Numbered from the stretch's first letter, positions 8,936 to 18,262 are shown. The stretch is DNA of 64,000 nucleotides from Scytonema tolypothrichoides VB-61278 (GCF_000828085.3 NZ_JXCA02000001.1:312504-376503), one strand, 5' to 3'. A program made the numbers and translations. Notes: a model not told the origin generated them from the letters alone.

Positions 8936-9421
8936 TTAATTGCAATTGACTAAAATTCTTGCTATTTCTTTGACTAACTCTGTATTATCAAAAGGCTTAG
9001 TCAGATAATTTTGAAACCCAGACCTGAAAGCAAGTTGGCGTGCTTCATCTGTATCTATAGCTGTTAAGGCTATTGCAGGTCTTGCTTTTTTTTGTGTATT
9101 TTCCAGCGTTCTGATTTTACCAATTAATGAATAACCATCCTCTTGCGGCATAACAATATCGATAATTAAAAAGTCTAGTTCAAAATTTTTGATGACCTCA
9201 AAAGCTTCGCTTGCTGATGTAGCTGTGATGACTTTAGCGCCGTAATCTTCAAGAATAACAGTCATTAAAATAAGGGTATCAATATTATCATCGACGACAA
9301 GAACTCGCAAATTATTGAGAGTCTTAACGTTTGTACTATCATCAGGATGTTGATTATCAAAACTTTTTGACACGATAATACTTACCCCCACCAAACCCCC
9401 CTGACTGTCATCGCTTTTCAT
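8936..9421 (-). CDS. Single-domain response regulator
   Basis: 161 residues: a 37-residue N-terminal extension and one receiver domain with a full active site (VVDDN, D88 in FLIIDIVMPQEDG, switch Thr in IALTAID, K142 in YLTKPFD). No output domain. It ends 12 bases before the ATG of the degenerate receiver, so the two are almost certainly co-transcribed and probably translationally linked. It may belong with the kinase at 12983. Confidence 0.92.
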   Translation of the reverse strand: MKSDDSQGGLVGVSIIVSKSFDNQHPDDSTNVKTLNNLRVLVVDDNIDTLILMTVILEDYGAKVITATSASEAFEVIKNFELDFLIIDIVMPQEDGYSLIGKIRTLENTQKKARPAIALTAIDTDEARQLAFRSGFQNYLTKPFDNTELVKEIARILVNCN

Positions 9422-9423
9422 AG

Positions 9424-9663
9424 CTATGTTAAAAAGGTTGCAAGTTCAGCGATCAGTTCAGCACTCTTTGCCCTTGCGGCTATGCTGTTAGCTGCAAACA
9501 AAATGCTTTTGGCTCTAACTTCCCTTGCTGTGCTTCTGATAGCAGCACTCTTTGTTTTGATGACAGCGTTTTGAGTCATTATCACTAGGATTTTTGGGAT
9601 AGTGTTACTATGGCTGGCAGGTTTTGAGGTGACCTCGGCAATCAAAACACTACTTTGGGTCAT
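9424..9663 (-). CDS. Small Ala/Ser-rich hypothetical protein (uncertain)
   Basis: Frame open from 9741; ATG codons at 9732 and 9663. From 9663 it encodes 79 residues rich in Ala, Ser, Lys and Arg, probably helical, without a recognised domain. Its stop lies two bases before the ATG of the receiver gene at 9421, which suggests it is the first gene of that operon. No convincing ribosome binding site is visible, and the biased composition leaves open that the frame is fortuitous. Confidence 0.35.
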   Translation of the reverse strand: MTQSSVLIAEVTSKPASHSNTIPKILVIMTQNAVIKTKSAAIRSTAREVRAKSILFAANSIAARAKSAELIAELATFLT

Positions 9664-9915
9664 GTTTAAGTCACTTCTGAGGATATATGCATTTACTTTC
9701 GCTTTGCTTGTCGTGTTTCTAGCTACACGCATTTCAAACAATTAGCTATATGGTACAAACTCAGAATCTACCTATTTACTAGTTATTTGTCTATCCGCTA
9801 CCGTACATAAGTAATATCAATATGGCGTAATAATCGATTCATAGCGATAATTTTTTGTCAAGCTAAAAATCATTGACAATGCAGCTAACTGTATAGTTAA
9901 TTTACGACTAGTTTA

Positions 9916-10647
9916 ATGAAACTAGTGATATCTGTGTCACCAACCTTTTGTAATCGAAATGAAAATCGGCTTCTGGCTATCTTGCCAGCAGAGGAATACG
10001 AACGTCTCCTTCCCCACATGGAGAACATCTTTTTGCCTTTGAAGCAAATTCTCTACGAGATGAATGAACCGATTGAGTACGTCTATTTCCCCAAGAATGG
10101 CGTTGTCTCTCTAGTCACTATCATGGAAGACGGCGCGACAGCTGAAATCGCTACAGTCGGAAACGAAGGAATGATCGGTGTGCCTGTATTTTTGGGAGCA
10201 GATCAAATTCCTGGGCAAGCTTTTTCACAAATTCCTGGTGAGTCGATGCGAATGAAGGCAGAGGAGTTTAAAACTTTTGTCACTCCAGGCAGTTCGCTTT
10301 ACAAGATATTACAGCGTTACACACATACACTCTTCAACCAAATTGCCCAATCAGCTGCTTGCAACTGCTTGCACTCTATCGAAAAACGATTCTGTCGTTG
10401 GCTTTTAATGACTCATGACCGAGTAGAATCTGACGAGTTCTTACTCACTCAGGAGTTTCTTGCTCAAATGCTGGGGGTTCGTCGTGCTAGTGTAAGTGAG
10501 GTGGCAAGCATTTTTCAGAAGGCTGGGATAATTAGCTACAGCCGTGGGCAAATGAGAATTCTTGACCGAACTGGCTTAGAAGCGGCTTCGTGTGAATGTT
10601 ATGCAAAAGTTAAACAGGAGTTTGAGCGCTTGCTTGGTGGTAATTGA
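9916..10647 (+). CDS. Crp/Fnr-family transcriptional regulator
   Basis: 243 residues. An N-terminal cyclic-nucleotide-binding fold (residues about 20-140, with YVYFPKNGVVSLV and GNEGMIGV) is followed by a helical dimer linker and a C-terminal winged helix (LTQEFLAQMLGVRRASVSEVASIFQKAGII). The Arg-Glu-Ser/Thr phosphate cassette of true cAMP receptors is not seen, so the effector is probably something else. There are no FNR-type N-terminal cysteines for a cluster. This sub-type (EIATVGNEGMIG...) is common in cyanobacteria and proteobacteria next to sensor kinases. It is divergent from the receiver operon and upstream of cheR, so it could control either side (inference). Confidence 0.9.
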   Translation: MKLVISVSPTFCNRNENRLLAILPAEEYERLLPHMENIFLPLKQILYEMNEPIEYVYFPKNGVVSLVTIMEDGATAEIATVGNEGMIGVPVFLGADQIPGQAFSQIPGESMRMKAEEFKTFVTPGSSLYKILQRYTHTLFNQIAQSAACNCLHSIEKRFCRWLLMTHDRVESDEFLLTQEFLAQMLGVRRASVSEVASIFQKAGIISYSRGQMRILDRTGLEAASCECYAKVKQEFERLLGGN

Positions 10648-11016
10648 CGGGTGTAATTTATGATGCTGTTAGTCTCACGAGGAATGTTACCCGCACTCAC
10701 TCTCGTTCTTAGGCTCCGGTCTGGGAATGCTATTCTGTGGGCTGCTGCCTCTAGTAGTAGGTCAGGAGGCAGAGAGCCTACTACCGCTGCATTCCTTGCA
10801 ACAGACAAGGAACGAGACAATAAGAGATTTATTATTTTTCGTTTGTAATAAGCACAAGATATTAAAATACCAATCTGTTTTGAGATTTTTTTCACCTACT
10901 GGTTAAGAATAACTGCTTAGGAGCAATACCTCTTGTTGAACCACTAATTATGCCTGTTTTGGCTATAGTTTGACAACAAGCACAAACGCAACTGCATTTA
11001 TAAAGTATAAACTTAT
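10648..11016. repeat. Gap with palindromic repeat family at about 10700-10822
   Basis: Contains CTCGTTCTTAGGCTCCGG..CTGGGAATGC and, 60-100 bases on, GCATTCCTTG...CAAGGAACGAG. These are the inverted form of the words seen at 5258-5385. Inside is a second palindrome, GTAGTAGGTCAGGAGGC...GAGCCTACTAC. The last 150 bases before 11017 are AT-rich and presumably hold the cheR promoter. Confidence 0.55.
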
Positions 11017-12876
11017 ATGAGTAACCAAGAAACCAATCCAGAACTAGAAAATTTATTAGCATACATTAAACGCAACCGAGGCTTTGATTTTAGCGGTTAT
11101 AAGCGCACAAGCTTAAGCCGTCGGATTCAAAGACGTATGCAAGTTATTGGAATTGAAAATTATACTGATTACTTAGACTACTTAGAGGTACATCCCGACG
11201 AGTTTGTTGAGTTATTCAACACAATATTAATCAACGTCACCGCTTTCTTCCGTGAAGGACAAGCTTGGGAGTACATAGCAAGTGACATTATTCCTGGAAT
11301 ACTTGCTAGCAAACATTTGAGCAAACCAATCCGAGTATGGAGTGCGGGATGCGCTTCTGGGGAAGAAACCTATACCATAGCTATTTTGCTTGCGGAAGCA
11401 TTGGGTATGGAAGAGTACACAGCACGAGTGAAAGTGTTTGCCACAGATGTAGATGTGGAAGCTCTCAATACCGCTCGCCAAGCAAGTTATAATCCCAAAG
11501 ATATTCAAAGCGTTCCCGCAAATCTACAGGAAAAATACTTTGACCGAGTGAACGGTCGCTACATAGTTCAAAAAGAATTGCGTCGCGGTGTTATCTTTGG
11601 TCGCCATGACTTGGTGCAGGATGCACCAATCTCTAGGATTGACCTACTGGTGTGTCGTAACACTTTGATGTATTTTAATACCGAAACTCAAGCAAAAATT
11701 CTTGATCGTTTTCACTTTGCTCTCAATGAGAGTGGTTTTCTGTTTTTGGGAAAAGCAGAAATGTTGTTTACCCGCAACCACTCGTTCACCCCAGTGGATT
11801 TGCGGCGACGGGTATTTACCAAAGTTCCTAACGGCAATCTGCGAGATATGCTATTGAACATGGGTCACTCTTCAGGACACCAACCCGTCTCAGAGATGGT
11901 TGATCAAATCCGCATTCATGAAGCAGCCTTTGAGATTGACCCCGTTGCTCAATTAGTTGTAGATCTCAACAGTATTGTTCTATTAGCTAATGCTGAAGCT
12001 CGTAATTTGTTTAATCTCCATCCTAGAGATTTGGGTCGTCCGTTGCAAGATTTAGAGCTTTCTTATCGACCGGTGGAGTTGCGATCGCGCATTGACCACG
12101 TCCGCACCAATCGTCGCCCCATCATCTTAAAAGATATTGAGTGGCCCGGTACAGACCGTGACATGAAATATATAGATGTGCAGATAATGCCCTTGATGGA
12201 CGACAATACTGATGAACTGTTGGGCGTAAAAATTATCTTCACCGACGTGACTCGCTTTAAAAATCTGCAACAGGAACTCGTCCACGCCAATCAAGAACTC
12301 GAAACGGCTTATGAAGAACTCCAGTCCACAAATGAAGAATTAGAAACGACAAACGAAGAACTGCAATCAACTGTAGAGGAACTAGAAACAACTAACGAAG
12401 AACTGCAATCCACAAACGAAGAATTAGAGACTATGAACGAAGAACTGCAATCCACAAACGAGGAATTGCAGACTATAAATGAAGAACTACGCCAGCGCAG
12501 CGACGAACTCAACAGAGTCAACGGTTTTTTAGAATCTATCCTCACTAGTTTACGTGTTGGCGTGGTTGTTCTTAGCCCCGACTTGCACATTCTAATTTGG
12601 AACCGCAAAGCAGAAGATTTGTGGGGTTTGCGATTTGATGAAGTTTTTTCTAAGCATTTTATGACTTTGGACATTGGTTTGCCTTTGGAACCACTTAGAC
12701 AACCAATGCGAACAATTCTAATTGGAGACTCAGAACACTATGAAGTGTTACTAGATGCTAGAAATCGCCGGGGTAAAGCAATTCAGTGTCAGGTTATTTG
12801 CAATCCGCTGTTAGGTAGCGGATCTGATATCCAAGGTGTTATTGTCCTAATGGAAGAGCGCGAGCAAGTGGAATAA
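11017..12876 (+). CDS. cheR: CheR-type methyltransferase with PAS domains and heptad coiled coil
   Basis: 619 residues. CheR N-terminal helical domain (1-70), then a SAM-dependent methyltransferase domain (80-270) with the binding motif VWSAGCASGEETYT and CheR-specific LLVCRNTLMYF. A PAS-like domain (about 300-415) comes next, then a striking coiled coil (about 420-500) of alternating EELQSTNEELETTNEEL units, and a last PAS domain (505-615). This is the C-terminal two thirds of the CheB-CheR-PAS chimeras found in many bacteria, with the CheB part separate at 7308. No MCP is visible nearby, so it may methylate another protein or act as a sensor scaffold. The histidine kinase gene follows 106 bases downstream. 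Confidence 0.93.
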   Translation: MSNQETNPELENLLAYIKRNRGFDFSGYKRTSLSRRIQRRMQVIGIENYTDYLDYLEVHPDEFVELFNTILINVTAFFREGQAWEYIASDIIPGILASKHLSKPIRVWSAGCASGEETYTIAILLAEALGMEEYTARVKVFATDVDVEALNTARQASYNPKDIQSVPANLQEKYFDRVNGRYIVQKELRRGVIFGRHDLVQDAPISRIDLLVCRNTLMYFNTETQAKILDRFHFALNESGFLFLGKAEMLFTRNHSFTPVDLRRRVFTKVPNGNLRDMLLNMGHSSGHQPVSEMVDQIRIHEAAFEIDPVAQLVVDLNSIVLLANAEARNLFNLHPRDLGRPLQDLELSYRPVELRSRIDHVRTNRRPIILKDIEWPGTDRDMKYIDVQIMPLMDDNTDELLGVKIIFTDVTRFKNLQQELVHANQELETAYEELQSTNEELETTNEELQSTVEELETTNEELQSTNEELETMNEELQSTNEELQTINEELRQRSDELNRVNGFLESILTSLRVGVVVLSPDLHILIWNRKAEDLWGLRFDEVFSKHFMTLDIGLPLEPLRQPMRTILIGDSEHYEVLLDARNRRGKAIQCQVICNPLLGSGSDIQGVIVLMEEREQVE

Positions 12877-12982
12877 TGAAGTTTTATCCTAATGAGCCTT
12901 TGAACAATAACCAGCTAGATAGATTTTACATATAAGCGGGATATGTATCTTAGTTGGTACAGGAGACTAAAAGAGGTGCGCC

Positions 12983-14305
12983 GTGAATCTGGATAAGTTT
13001 CGTCAGCAAATAGAGGAAGTACGCCAGCGCGGTCAATTCTTACAAAATCGTGTTACCCAATCACCTACCTTCCAGGAAGATTTAGTGCTGCAAGCTATCG
13101 AGGAACTTAGCACTGCGTTGGAAGAATTGCGTGTGGCTGAGGAAGAATTGCATCAACAGAATGAGCAATTGCATATTGCTAACCAACAGGTCGCACTAGA
13201 ACGTCAACGCTACCAGGAATTATTTGATTTCGCACCCGATGGTTACTTGGTAACAAATACCGAAGGGAAAATTTTGGAAGTCAACCAGGCGGCGGCTCAA
13301 TTGTTGAACATCTCGAAAAGTTTTTTGGTAGGGAAAGCGCTGATTAACTTTATTCCTGAGGAAGAACGTCGCGCCTTTCGTAACCAACTCTTAGAGCTAT
13401 CCCAGATGCAGCGAATCCAAGAGTGGGAAATCCGCTTGCAACCGAGAAATGGTAATATTTTTGATGCTAGCTTGAGTGTTACTAGTGTTTTGGCTTCCGA
13501 AGACAAACTCCTTGGCTTGCGTTGGCTTGTGCGGGATATCACCTCCCGCAAGCAAGCAGAGGAAAAACTTCGGTCGATTCAGCAAGAGAATTTAGAGTTA
13601 CAAGAAACTGCACGCATCAAAACTCAAATGATGTCAGTTCTTTCCCACGAACTGCGTACACCTTTGAATTCAATTTTGGGGTTTTCCCAGCTGCTGTTGC
13701 ACCGCTACTATAATCTGTTCCCCCCCGAATTAAGAGACATGATAGAACGGATTACTAGAAGTGGCAAACATTTATTAGGACTGATTGAGAATATGCTTGA
13801 CTTCTCCAAATTGGAGAGAGATAGGCTACAACTAAATATACAAGAATTTAACTTAGTGGAGCTAGTCACAGCAACCACAGAGGAACTGCGTTGTCTTGCC
13901 GAACAGAAAAACCTAACCTTAGTTTTACACGCCAATATCGAAAATCCCATAGTTGTCAACGATAGTGTTCGTTTACGCCAAGTGTTGGTTAACCTAGTTT
14001 CCAACGCCATTAAATTCACAGATACAGGCGGCGTGTTTGTAGAAGTAGACCAACACAATCAAGACCAAGTCATGTTGATGGTTAAGGATACAGGCATTGG
14101 CATTCCAGAATCGGAATTAACACACATTTTTCAAGAATTTTGGCAAGTCGATAAGTCAACGACACGCAAGTATGGAGGGATTGGTTTGGGACTGGCGATC
14201 GCCGATAAATTGGTTCGCCTCATGAATGGTACCATCACAGTTGAAAGTAACCTAGGCGAAGGTTCCACCTTCCGTTTACTATTACCCCGGAATGTAGAGA
14301 CGTAG
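12983..14305 (+). CDS. PAS-domain sensor histidine kinase (soluble)
   Basis: 440 residues. N-terminal coiled coil (1-70), PAS domain (about 72-190, ELFDFAPDGYLVTNTEGKILEVN), a HisKA dimerisation domain with the phospho-His near residue 222 in SVLSHELRTPLNS, and an HATPase domain with N-box VLVNLVSNAIKF, G1 VKDTGIGIP and G2 GGIGLGLAI. No membrane segment, so it is a cytoplasmic sensor. Start is GTG at 12983 behind AAGAGG. It follows the CheR-PAS gene and is the likely phosphodonor for one of the single-domain receivers encoded upstream. Its last codons and stop fall inside the left arm of the repeat at 14291, so the C-terminal few residues may have been changed by insertion. Confidence 0.94.
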   Translation: MNLDKFRQQIEEVRQRGQFLQNRVTQSPTFQEDLVLQAIEELSTALEELRVAEEELHQQNEQLHIANQQVALERQRYQELFDFAPDGYLVTNTEGKILEVNQAAAQLLNISKSFLVGKALINFIPEEERRAFRNQLLELSQMQRIQEWEIRLQPRNGNIFDASLSVTSVLASEDKLLGLRWLVRDITSRKQAEEKLRSIQQENLELQETARIKTQMMSVLSHELRTPLNSILGFSQLLLHRYYNLFPPELRDMIERITRSGKHLLGLIENMLDFSKLERDRLQLNIQEFNLVELVTATTEELRCLAEQKNLTLVLHANIENPIVVNDSVRLRQVLVNLVSNAIKFTDTGGVFVEVDQHNQDQVMLMVKDTGIGIPESELTHIFQEFWQVDKSTTRKYGGIGLGLAIADKLVRLMNGTITVESNLGEGSTFRLLLPRNVET

Positions 14306-14435
14306 CCCTTCGGGTTCGCCCTTCGGGTTCGGCAGTTCCTCATGGGGGAAACCCCCAAGACCGGACTGCCTCACCAGTCGCCTGCGGAGGGAAACCCTCC
14401 CGCAGCGCTGGACTCACATGCTACGTCTCTACATT
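14291..14435. repeat. 145-bp palindromic element with 16-bp terminal inverted repeats
   Basis: Arms 14291-14306 (AATGTAGAGACGTAGC) and 14420-14435 are perfect reverse complements. The inside has CCCTTCGGGTTCG repeated twice and several smaller hairpins. The left arm contains the stop of the kinase gene (14303-14305), and the right arm overlaps the first two bases of the rsmH stop (14434-14436, minus strand). A short form of the same GTAGAGACG palindrome occurs at 35578-35607. It probably also serves as a two-way terminator. Confidence 0.75.
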
Positions 14436-15318
14436 ATTCTCTCTGTGCTATTCTCAACTTTGCAGAACGAGCGCGGGGATTATTGACAATTTCTTCTTCT
14501 TGTGCTTCTATCGGCTTTTTCGTCAAGACCTCCAATAAAGGAGAATCTCTAAAACTATGCTTGACGATGCGGTCTTCTAAGCTGTGAAAACTAATAATTG
14601 CAATTCTGCCACCTGGTGCAAGGGCTTTTGGTGCTTTGCTCAAAAAAGTTTCTAGGGATTTTAACTCGTCGTTGACAACAATTCGCAACGCTTGAAAAAC
14701 GCGGGTAGCTGGGTGAATTCTGCCGTAGCGGTATTTTGGGGGGACACAGGAGGCGATCGCCTCTGCCAATTCTGTTGTCATGTGAAATGGACGTTGTTGA
14801 ACAATCCGTCTAGCTATGCGCCGTGACAATCTTTCTTCACCGTATTTAAAGAAAATATTTGCCAATTCAGCTTCATCCCAATCATTAATCACATCAGCAG
14901 CCGTCAGAGATTGTCGCCTGTTCATCCGCATATCCAAACTTGCTTGGTGGCGAAAACTAAAACCCCGTTCCGATGTATCCAAATGATGAGAGCTAACGCC
15001 CAAATCAGCAAGAATTCCGGTGAACTTGCTCAGTGGGAACTCGTAATTAGCAAAGTTGCTATGAATAAATTTTACACGTTCTCCAAACGCCCCTAATATC
15101 TTTTGCGCCGCTGCCAAAGCGTCCTCATCCTGGTCAATAGCTGTGACATGCACATCGGCTGCAGCCTCTAAAATCAGGCGAGTGTGACCGCCACCGCCTA
15201 CCGTCGCATCCAAATAATGCCCACCAGGACAGACAGCCAAACCCTCAATCACCTGGCGACTAAGAACAGGCACATGAAAAAAATCTTGTACCTCCATTCC
15301 TTGCACGTCATGCTCCAT
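14434..15318 (-). CDS. rsmH: 16S rRNA (cytosine-1402-N4)-methyltransferase RsmH
   Basis: About 294 residues; methylates C1402 in the decoding centre of 16S rRNA using SAM. Family marks: [15 protein letters not shown] at the start, the SAM motif [43 protein letters not shown], and the C-terminal [18 protein letters not shown]. Full length for the family. I chose ATG 15318 (MEHDVQGM); ATG 15297 is the alternative. In many bacteria this gene (mraW) starts the division cluster, but here it is alone, between a kinase and ndhH. Confidence 0.96.
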   Translation of the reverse strand: MEHDVQGMEVQDFFHVPVLSRQVIEGLAVCPGGHYLDATVGGGGHTRLILEAAADVHVTAIDQDEDALAAAQKILGAFGERVKFIHSNFANYEFPLSKFTGILADLGVSSHHLDTSERGFSFRHQASLDMRMNRRQSLTAADVINDWDEAELANIFFKYGEERLSRRIARRIVQQRPFHMTTELAEAIASCVPPKYRYGRIHPATRVFQALRIVVNDELKSLETFLSKAPKALAPGGRIAIISFHSLEDRIVKHSFRDSPLLEVLTKKPIEAQEEEIVNNPRARSAKLRIAQRE

Positions 15319-15514
15319 ATAATAATAGTTGAATAAGTGCAACAAAACGAAACATCAAACGAAAACCCTCAACTGCCAACCTCTCTCCAACTTACCGCTT
15401 AGTTTGCACTCTGTGCGACAGCAGTTTGCACCGTTGGGAAAATCCCACGCCAAGTGCTGCCTCGCCTGTGCGGTTCCATTTTAAAATTTTCGCAAACCGG
15501 AGAACACTCTTTTT

Positions 15515-16702
15515 ATGGCAAGATTATTAGAAACCCGCACTGAACCCATGGTGCTGAACATGGGTCCCCACCATCCCTCAATGCACGGGGTGCTGAGACT
15601 GATTGTTACTCTGGATGGCGAGGATGTTATTGATTGTGAACCAGTACTCGGCTACTTGCACCGGGGAATGGAAAAGATTGCGGAGAACCGCACCAACATT
15701 ATGTACGTCCCCTACGTGAGTCGGTGGGACTACGCGGCGGGGATGTTTAACGAAGCTGTCACAGTAAACGCCCCAGAAAAACTGGCAAACATTCCCGTTC
15801 CCAAACGTGCCAGCTACATCCGCGTTATCATGCTAGAGTTGAACCGCATCGCCAACCACTTACTGTGGTTTGGTCCGTTCCTAGCTGACGTCGGTGCCCA
15901 AACTCCCTTTTTCTACCAATTCCGCGAACGGGAACTGATTTATGATCTGTGGGAAGCCGCCACAGGTTACCGGATGGTCAACAACAACTACTTCCGCATC
16001 GGTGGCGTCGCGGTAGACTTACCCTACGGTTGGGTTGACAAATGTCTCGACTTCTGCGACTACTTCGTGCCTAAAATAGATGAGTACGAGCGTTTAGTGA
16101 CCGATAACCCCATCTTCCGGCGTCGTGTTGAAGGTATTGGCACTATCACCCGCGAAGAAGCAATTAACTGGGGACTTTCTGGTCCAATGTTGCGTGCTTC
16201 TGGTGTGAAGTGGGACTTACGCAAAGTTGATCACTACGAATGTTACGATGATTTCGACTGGGACGTGCAATGGGAAACCGCTGGTGACTGCTTTGCCCGT
16301 TATGTCGTACGGATGCGGGAAATGCGTGAATCTGTCAAAATCATCAGACAAGCCATCAAAGGACTTCCCGGTGGTCCCTACGAAAACCTGGAAGCTAAGC
16401 GCTTAGCAGCAGGCAAAAAATCTGAGTGGGATGCCTTTGATTACCAGTACATCAGCAAGAAAATTTCCCCCACTTTCAAAATTCCTAAAGGTGAAATTTA
16501 CTCCCGTATCGAAAGCGGTAAAGGTGAACTGGGAATTTATCTGATTGGTGATGATAACGTCTTCCCTTGGCGGTGGAAGATTCGTGCAGCTGATTTCAAC
16601 AATCTGCAAATTCTGCCTCATCTACTAAAAGGTATGAAGGTGGCGGATATTGTCGTCATTCTGGGTAGTATTGACGTGATTATGGGTTCTGTAGATAGAT
16701 AA
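15515..16702 (+). CDS. ndhH: NAD(P)H-quinone oxidoreductase subunit H (49-kDa subunit)
   Basis: 395 residues; part of the hydrophilic arm of the cyanobacterial NDH-1 complex, at the quinone site, serving respiration, cyclic electron flow and CO2 uptake. Opens with [18 protein letters not shown] and [18 protein letters not shown]; ends with the conserved [18 protein letters not shown]. Length and ends are normal. The HRGMEK segment corresponds to the HRGTEK segment of mitochondrial NDUFS2, the protein that NDUFAF7 dimethylates on an arginine; the gene for a member of that methyltransferase family follows at 17021. Confidence 0.97.
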   Translation: MARLLETRTEPMVLNMGPHHPSMHGVLRLIVTLDGEDVIDCEPVLGYLHRGMEKIAENRTNIMYVPYVSRWDYAAGMFNEAVTVNAPEKLANIPVPKRASYIRVIMLELNRIANHLLWFGPFLADVGAQTPFFYQFRERELIYDLWEAATGYRMVNNNYFRIGGVAVDLPYGWVDKCLDFCDYFVPKIDEYERLVTDNPIFRRRVEGIGTITREEAINWGLSGPMLRASGVKWDLRKVDHYECYDDFDWDVQWETAGDCFARYVVRMREMRESVKIIRQAIKGLPGGPYENLEAKRLAAGKKSEWDAFDYQYISKKISPTFKIPKGEIYSRIESGKGELGIYLIGDDNVFPWRWKIRAADFNNLQILPHLLKGMKVADIVVILGSIDVIMGSVDR

Positions 16703-16922
16703 GGAAATTTTGAAATTTTGAACCGCAGATGGACGCGGATGGACGCAGATGTTTTTCTGTTCTATCGGCGTCTATCTGTATGTATTTGGGTTTGCAATAC
16801 GTCAACAACTAGGGGTGTAAGGGGATAGGGGTGTAAGGGTATAGGGGTATAAAGTCGAAGAAGAGGGGGAGAAGGGGCTGGGTGAGGGGGAAAAAAGAGT
16901 CAGTGCTTGTTAGTCCTTTTTC

Positions 16923-17005
16923 TCCCTGTTCCCTGTTCCCTGTTCCCTGTTCCCTGTTCCCTGTTCCCTGTTCCCTGTTCCCTGTTCCCTGTTCCCTGTT
17001 CCCTG
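16923..17005 (+). repeat. Heptamer tandem repeat TTCCCTG, 11 full copies (gap 16703-17020)
   Basis: Eleven exact TTCCCTG units fill 16929-17005, preceded by a partial unit. It is a short tandemly repeated repetitive sequence of the type known from heterocystous cyanobacteria. The 3' edge is 15 bases before the midA start, so it lies in the 5' untranslated region. Upstream in the same gap are GGGTGTAAGGG-type repeats (16808-16855) and GGATGGACGCAGATG words. No gene is present. Confidence 0.9.
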
Positions 17006-17020
17006 TTTTCTTAAAATCTT

Positions 17021-18262
17021 ATGCCTTCCAATCAAGAACTATGTAAAGCGATCGCACACCGCATCACGACAAGTCCCCAAAAGCGAATCACTTTCGCTGA
17101 GTATATGGACATGGTGTTATATCATCCGGAATATGGTTACTATTCCACAAAGGCGCTAAAGCTGGGAAAGGAAGGTGATTTTTTTACTTCTGTTCACCTT
17201 GGTGCTGATTTTGGTGAGTTGCTGGCGGTGCAATTTTTCCAAATGTGGGAAGTTTTAGGACAACCTGTGCCATTTTCTTTGGTAGAAATGGGAGCAGGTC
17301 AAGGACTGTTGGCGTTAGATGTTCTTAAGTATATCAAGCAGCAGTACCCAGATTTTTTTAATGCTCTGGATTATGTGATTGTTGAAAAATCTTCAGTTTT
17401 GAGGGAAGAACAACAGCAACGTTTGCAAGAATTTTCTGTGCGTTGGTCAAATTTGGAGGAGATTCCAAGTCAGTCTGTTACTGGCTGCTTTTTTTCTAAC
17501 GAGTTGGTGGATGCTTTACCTGTGCATCAATTTGTTTTGCAAGAAGGGCGATTACAGGAGATTTATGTGACAACCGGTGAAGAGTCAACGCTTAACTCTG
17601 AACAGGGAACAGGGAACAGGGAACAGTCAAAAATTTCCCTATCTACTTCTACTGCTGTAATATCATTTGTGGAAGTCGCAGATACGCCTTCAACAACCAA
17701 ACTTGAGGAATATTTTGAACTTGTAGAAATAAATCTCAGTTCTTACTGTGATGGTTATCGTAGTGAGGTTAATTTAGCTGCATTGGATTGGTTGAGTTTA
17801 GTGGCAGATCGTTTGCAGCGTGGATATGTGTTGACGATTGATTATGGTTACAGTGCTAGTCGTTATTATAATCCTATGCGATCGCAAGGTACGTTACAGT
17901 GTTACTACAATCATCAACGCCATAATGACCCATATATTAATGTTGGGAGACAAGATATTACGGCTCATGTTGATTTTACCACTTTGGAACGATGGGGTGA
18001 GCGCTGCGGATTAGATAAAGTTGGTTTTACGAAGCAAGCGTTGTTTTTGATGGCTTTGGGCTTGGGAGAACGAATTGCTGGTCTATCTTACACAGACCAA
18101 CCCATCTCACAGTTACTGCACCGCCGGGATGTTTTGCATCAGCTTTTGGATCCTTCGGGTATTGGTGGGTTTGGTGTACTGGTTCAAGCAAAAGGACTAA
18201 CCAAACAAGAAGCTGCACAACCATTAAAAGGACTGAGTGTGCCAGAGCAAATGCAAATTTGA
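17021..18262 (+). CDS. MidA/NDUFAF7-family SAM-dependent methyltransferase
   Basis: 413 residues. Matches the COG1565/NDUFAF7 (MidA) family: ITFAEYMDMVLYHPEYGYYS at the start, the SAM motif SLVEMGAGQGLLALDVL, the FFSNELVDALPVHQF acceptor-site motif and VLTIDYGYSASRYYNP. In mitochondria this family methylates an arginine of the 49-kDa complex I subunit (NdhH homologue) during assembly; ndhH sits 318 bases upstream on the same strand, so the same role is likely (inference). Residues about 194-203 (SEQGTGNREQ) are encoded by an inverted copy of the heptamer that lies before the gene. The stop codon overlaps the end of the tnpB element at 18259, so the native C-terminus may be lost. Confidence 0.88.
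   Translation: MPSNQELCKAIAHRITTSPQKRITFAEYMDMVLYHPEYGYYSTKALKLGKEGDFFTSVHLGADFGELLAVQFFQMWEVLGQPVPFSLVEMGAGQGLLALDVLKYIKQQYPDFFNALDYVIVEKSSVLREEQQQRLQEFSVRWSNLEEIPSQSVTGCFFSNELVDALPVHQFVLQEGRLQEIYVTTGEESTLNSEQGTGNREQSKISLSTSTAVISFVEVADTPSTTKLEEYFELVEINLSSYCDGYRSEVNLAALDWLSLVADRLQRGYVLTIDYGYSASRYYNPMRSQGTLQCYYNHQRHNDPYINVGRQDITAHVDFTTLERWGERCGLDKVGFTKQALFLMALGLGERIAGLSYTDQPISQLLHRRDVLHQLLDPSGIGGFGVLVQAKGLTKQEAAQPLKGLSVPEQMQI
17600..17626 (-). repeat. Inverted copy of the heptamer repeat inside the midA-like gene
   Basis: Almost four copies of GAACAGG, the reverse complement (shifted) of TTCCCTG, lie in frame in the coding sequence and encode residues about 194-202. The segment is in a Ser/Thr-rich, probably loop region, so the insertion is tolerable. 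Confidence 0.8.

Noticed and set aside
14342..14587. 81-codon plus-strand frame
   Set aside because: Runs through the palindromic element and the antisense of rsmH.
16923..17005. CRISPR-like array
   Set aside because: The units are 7-bp perfect tandem repeats without spacers, and no cas genes are nearby.
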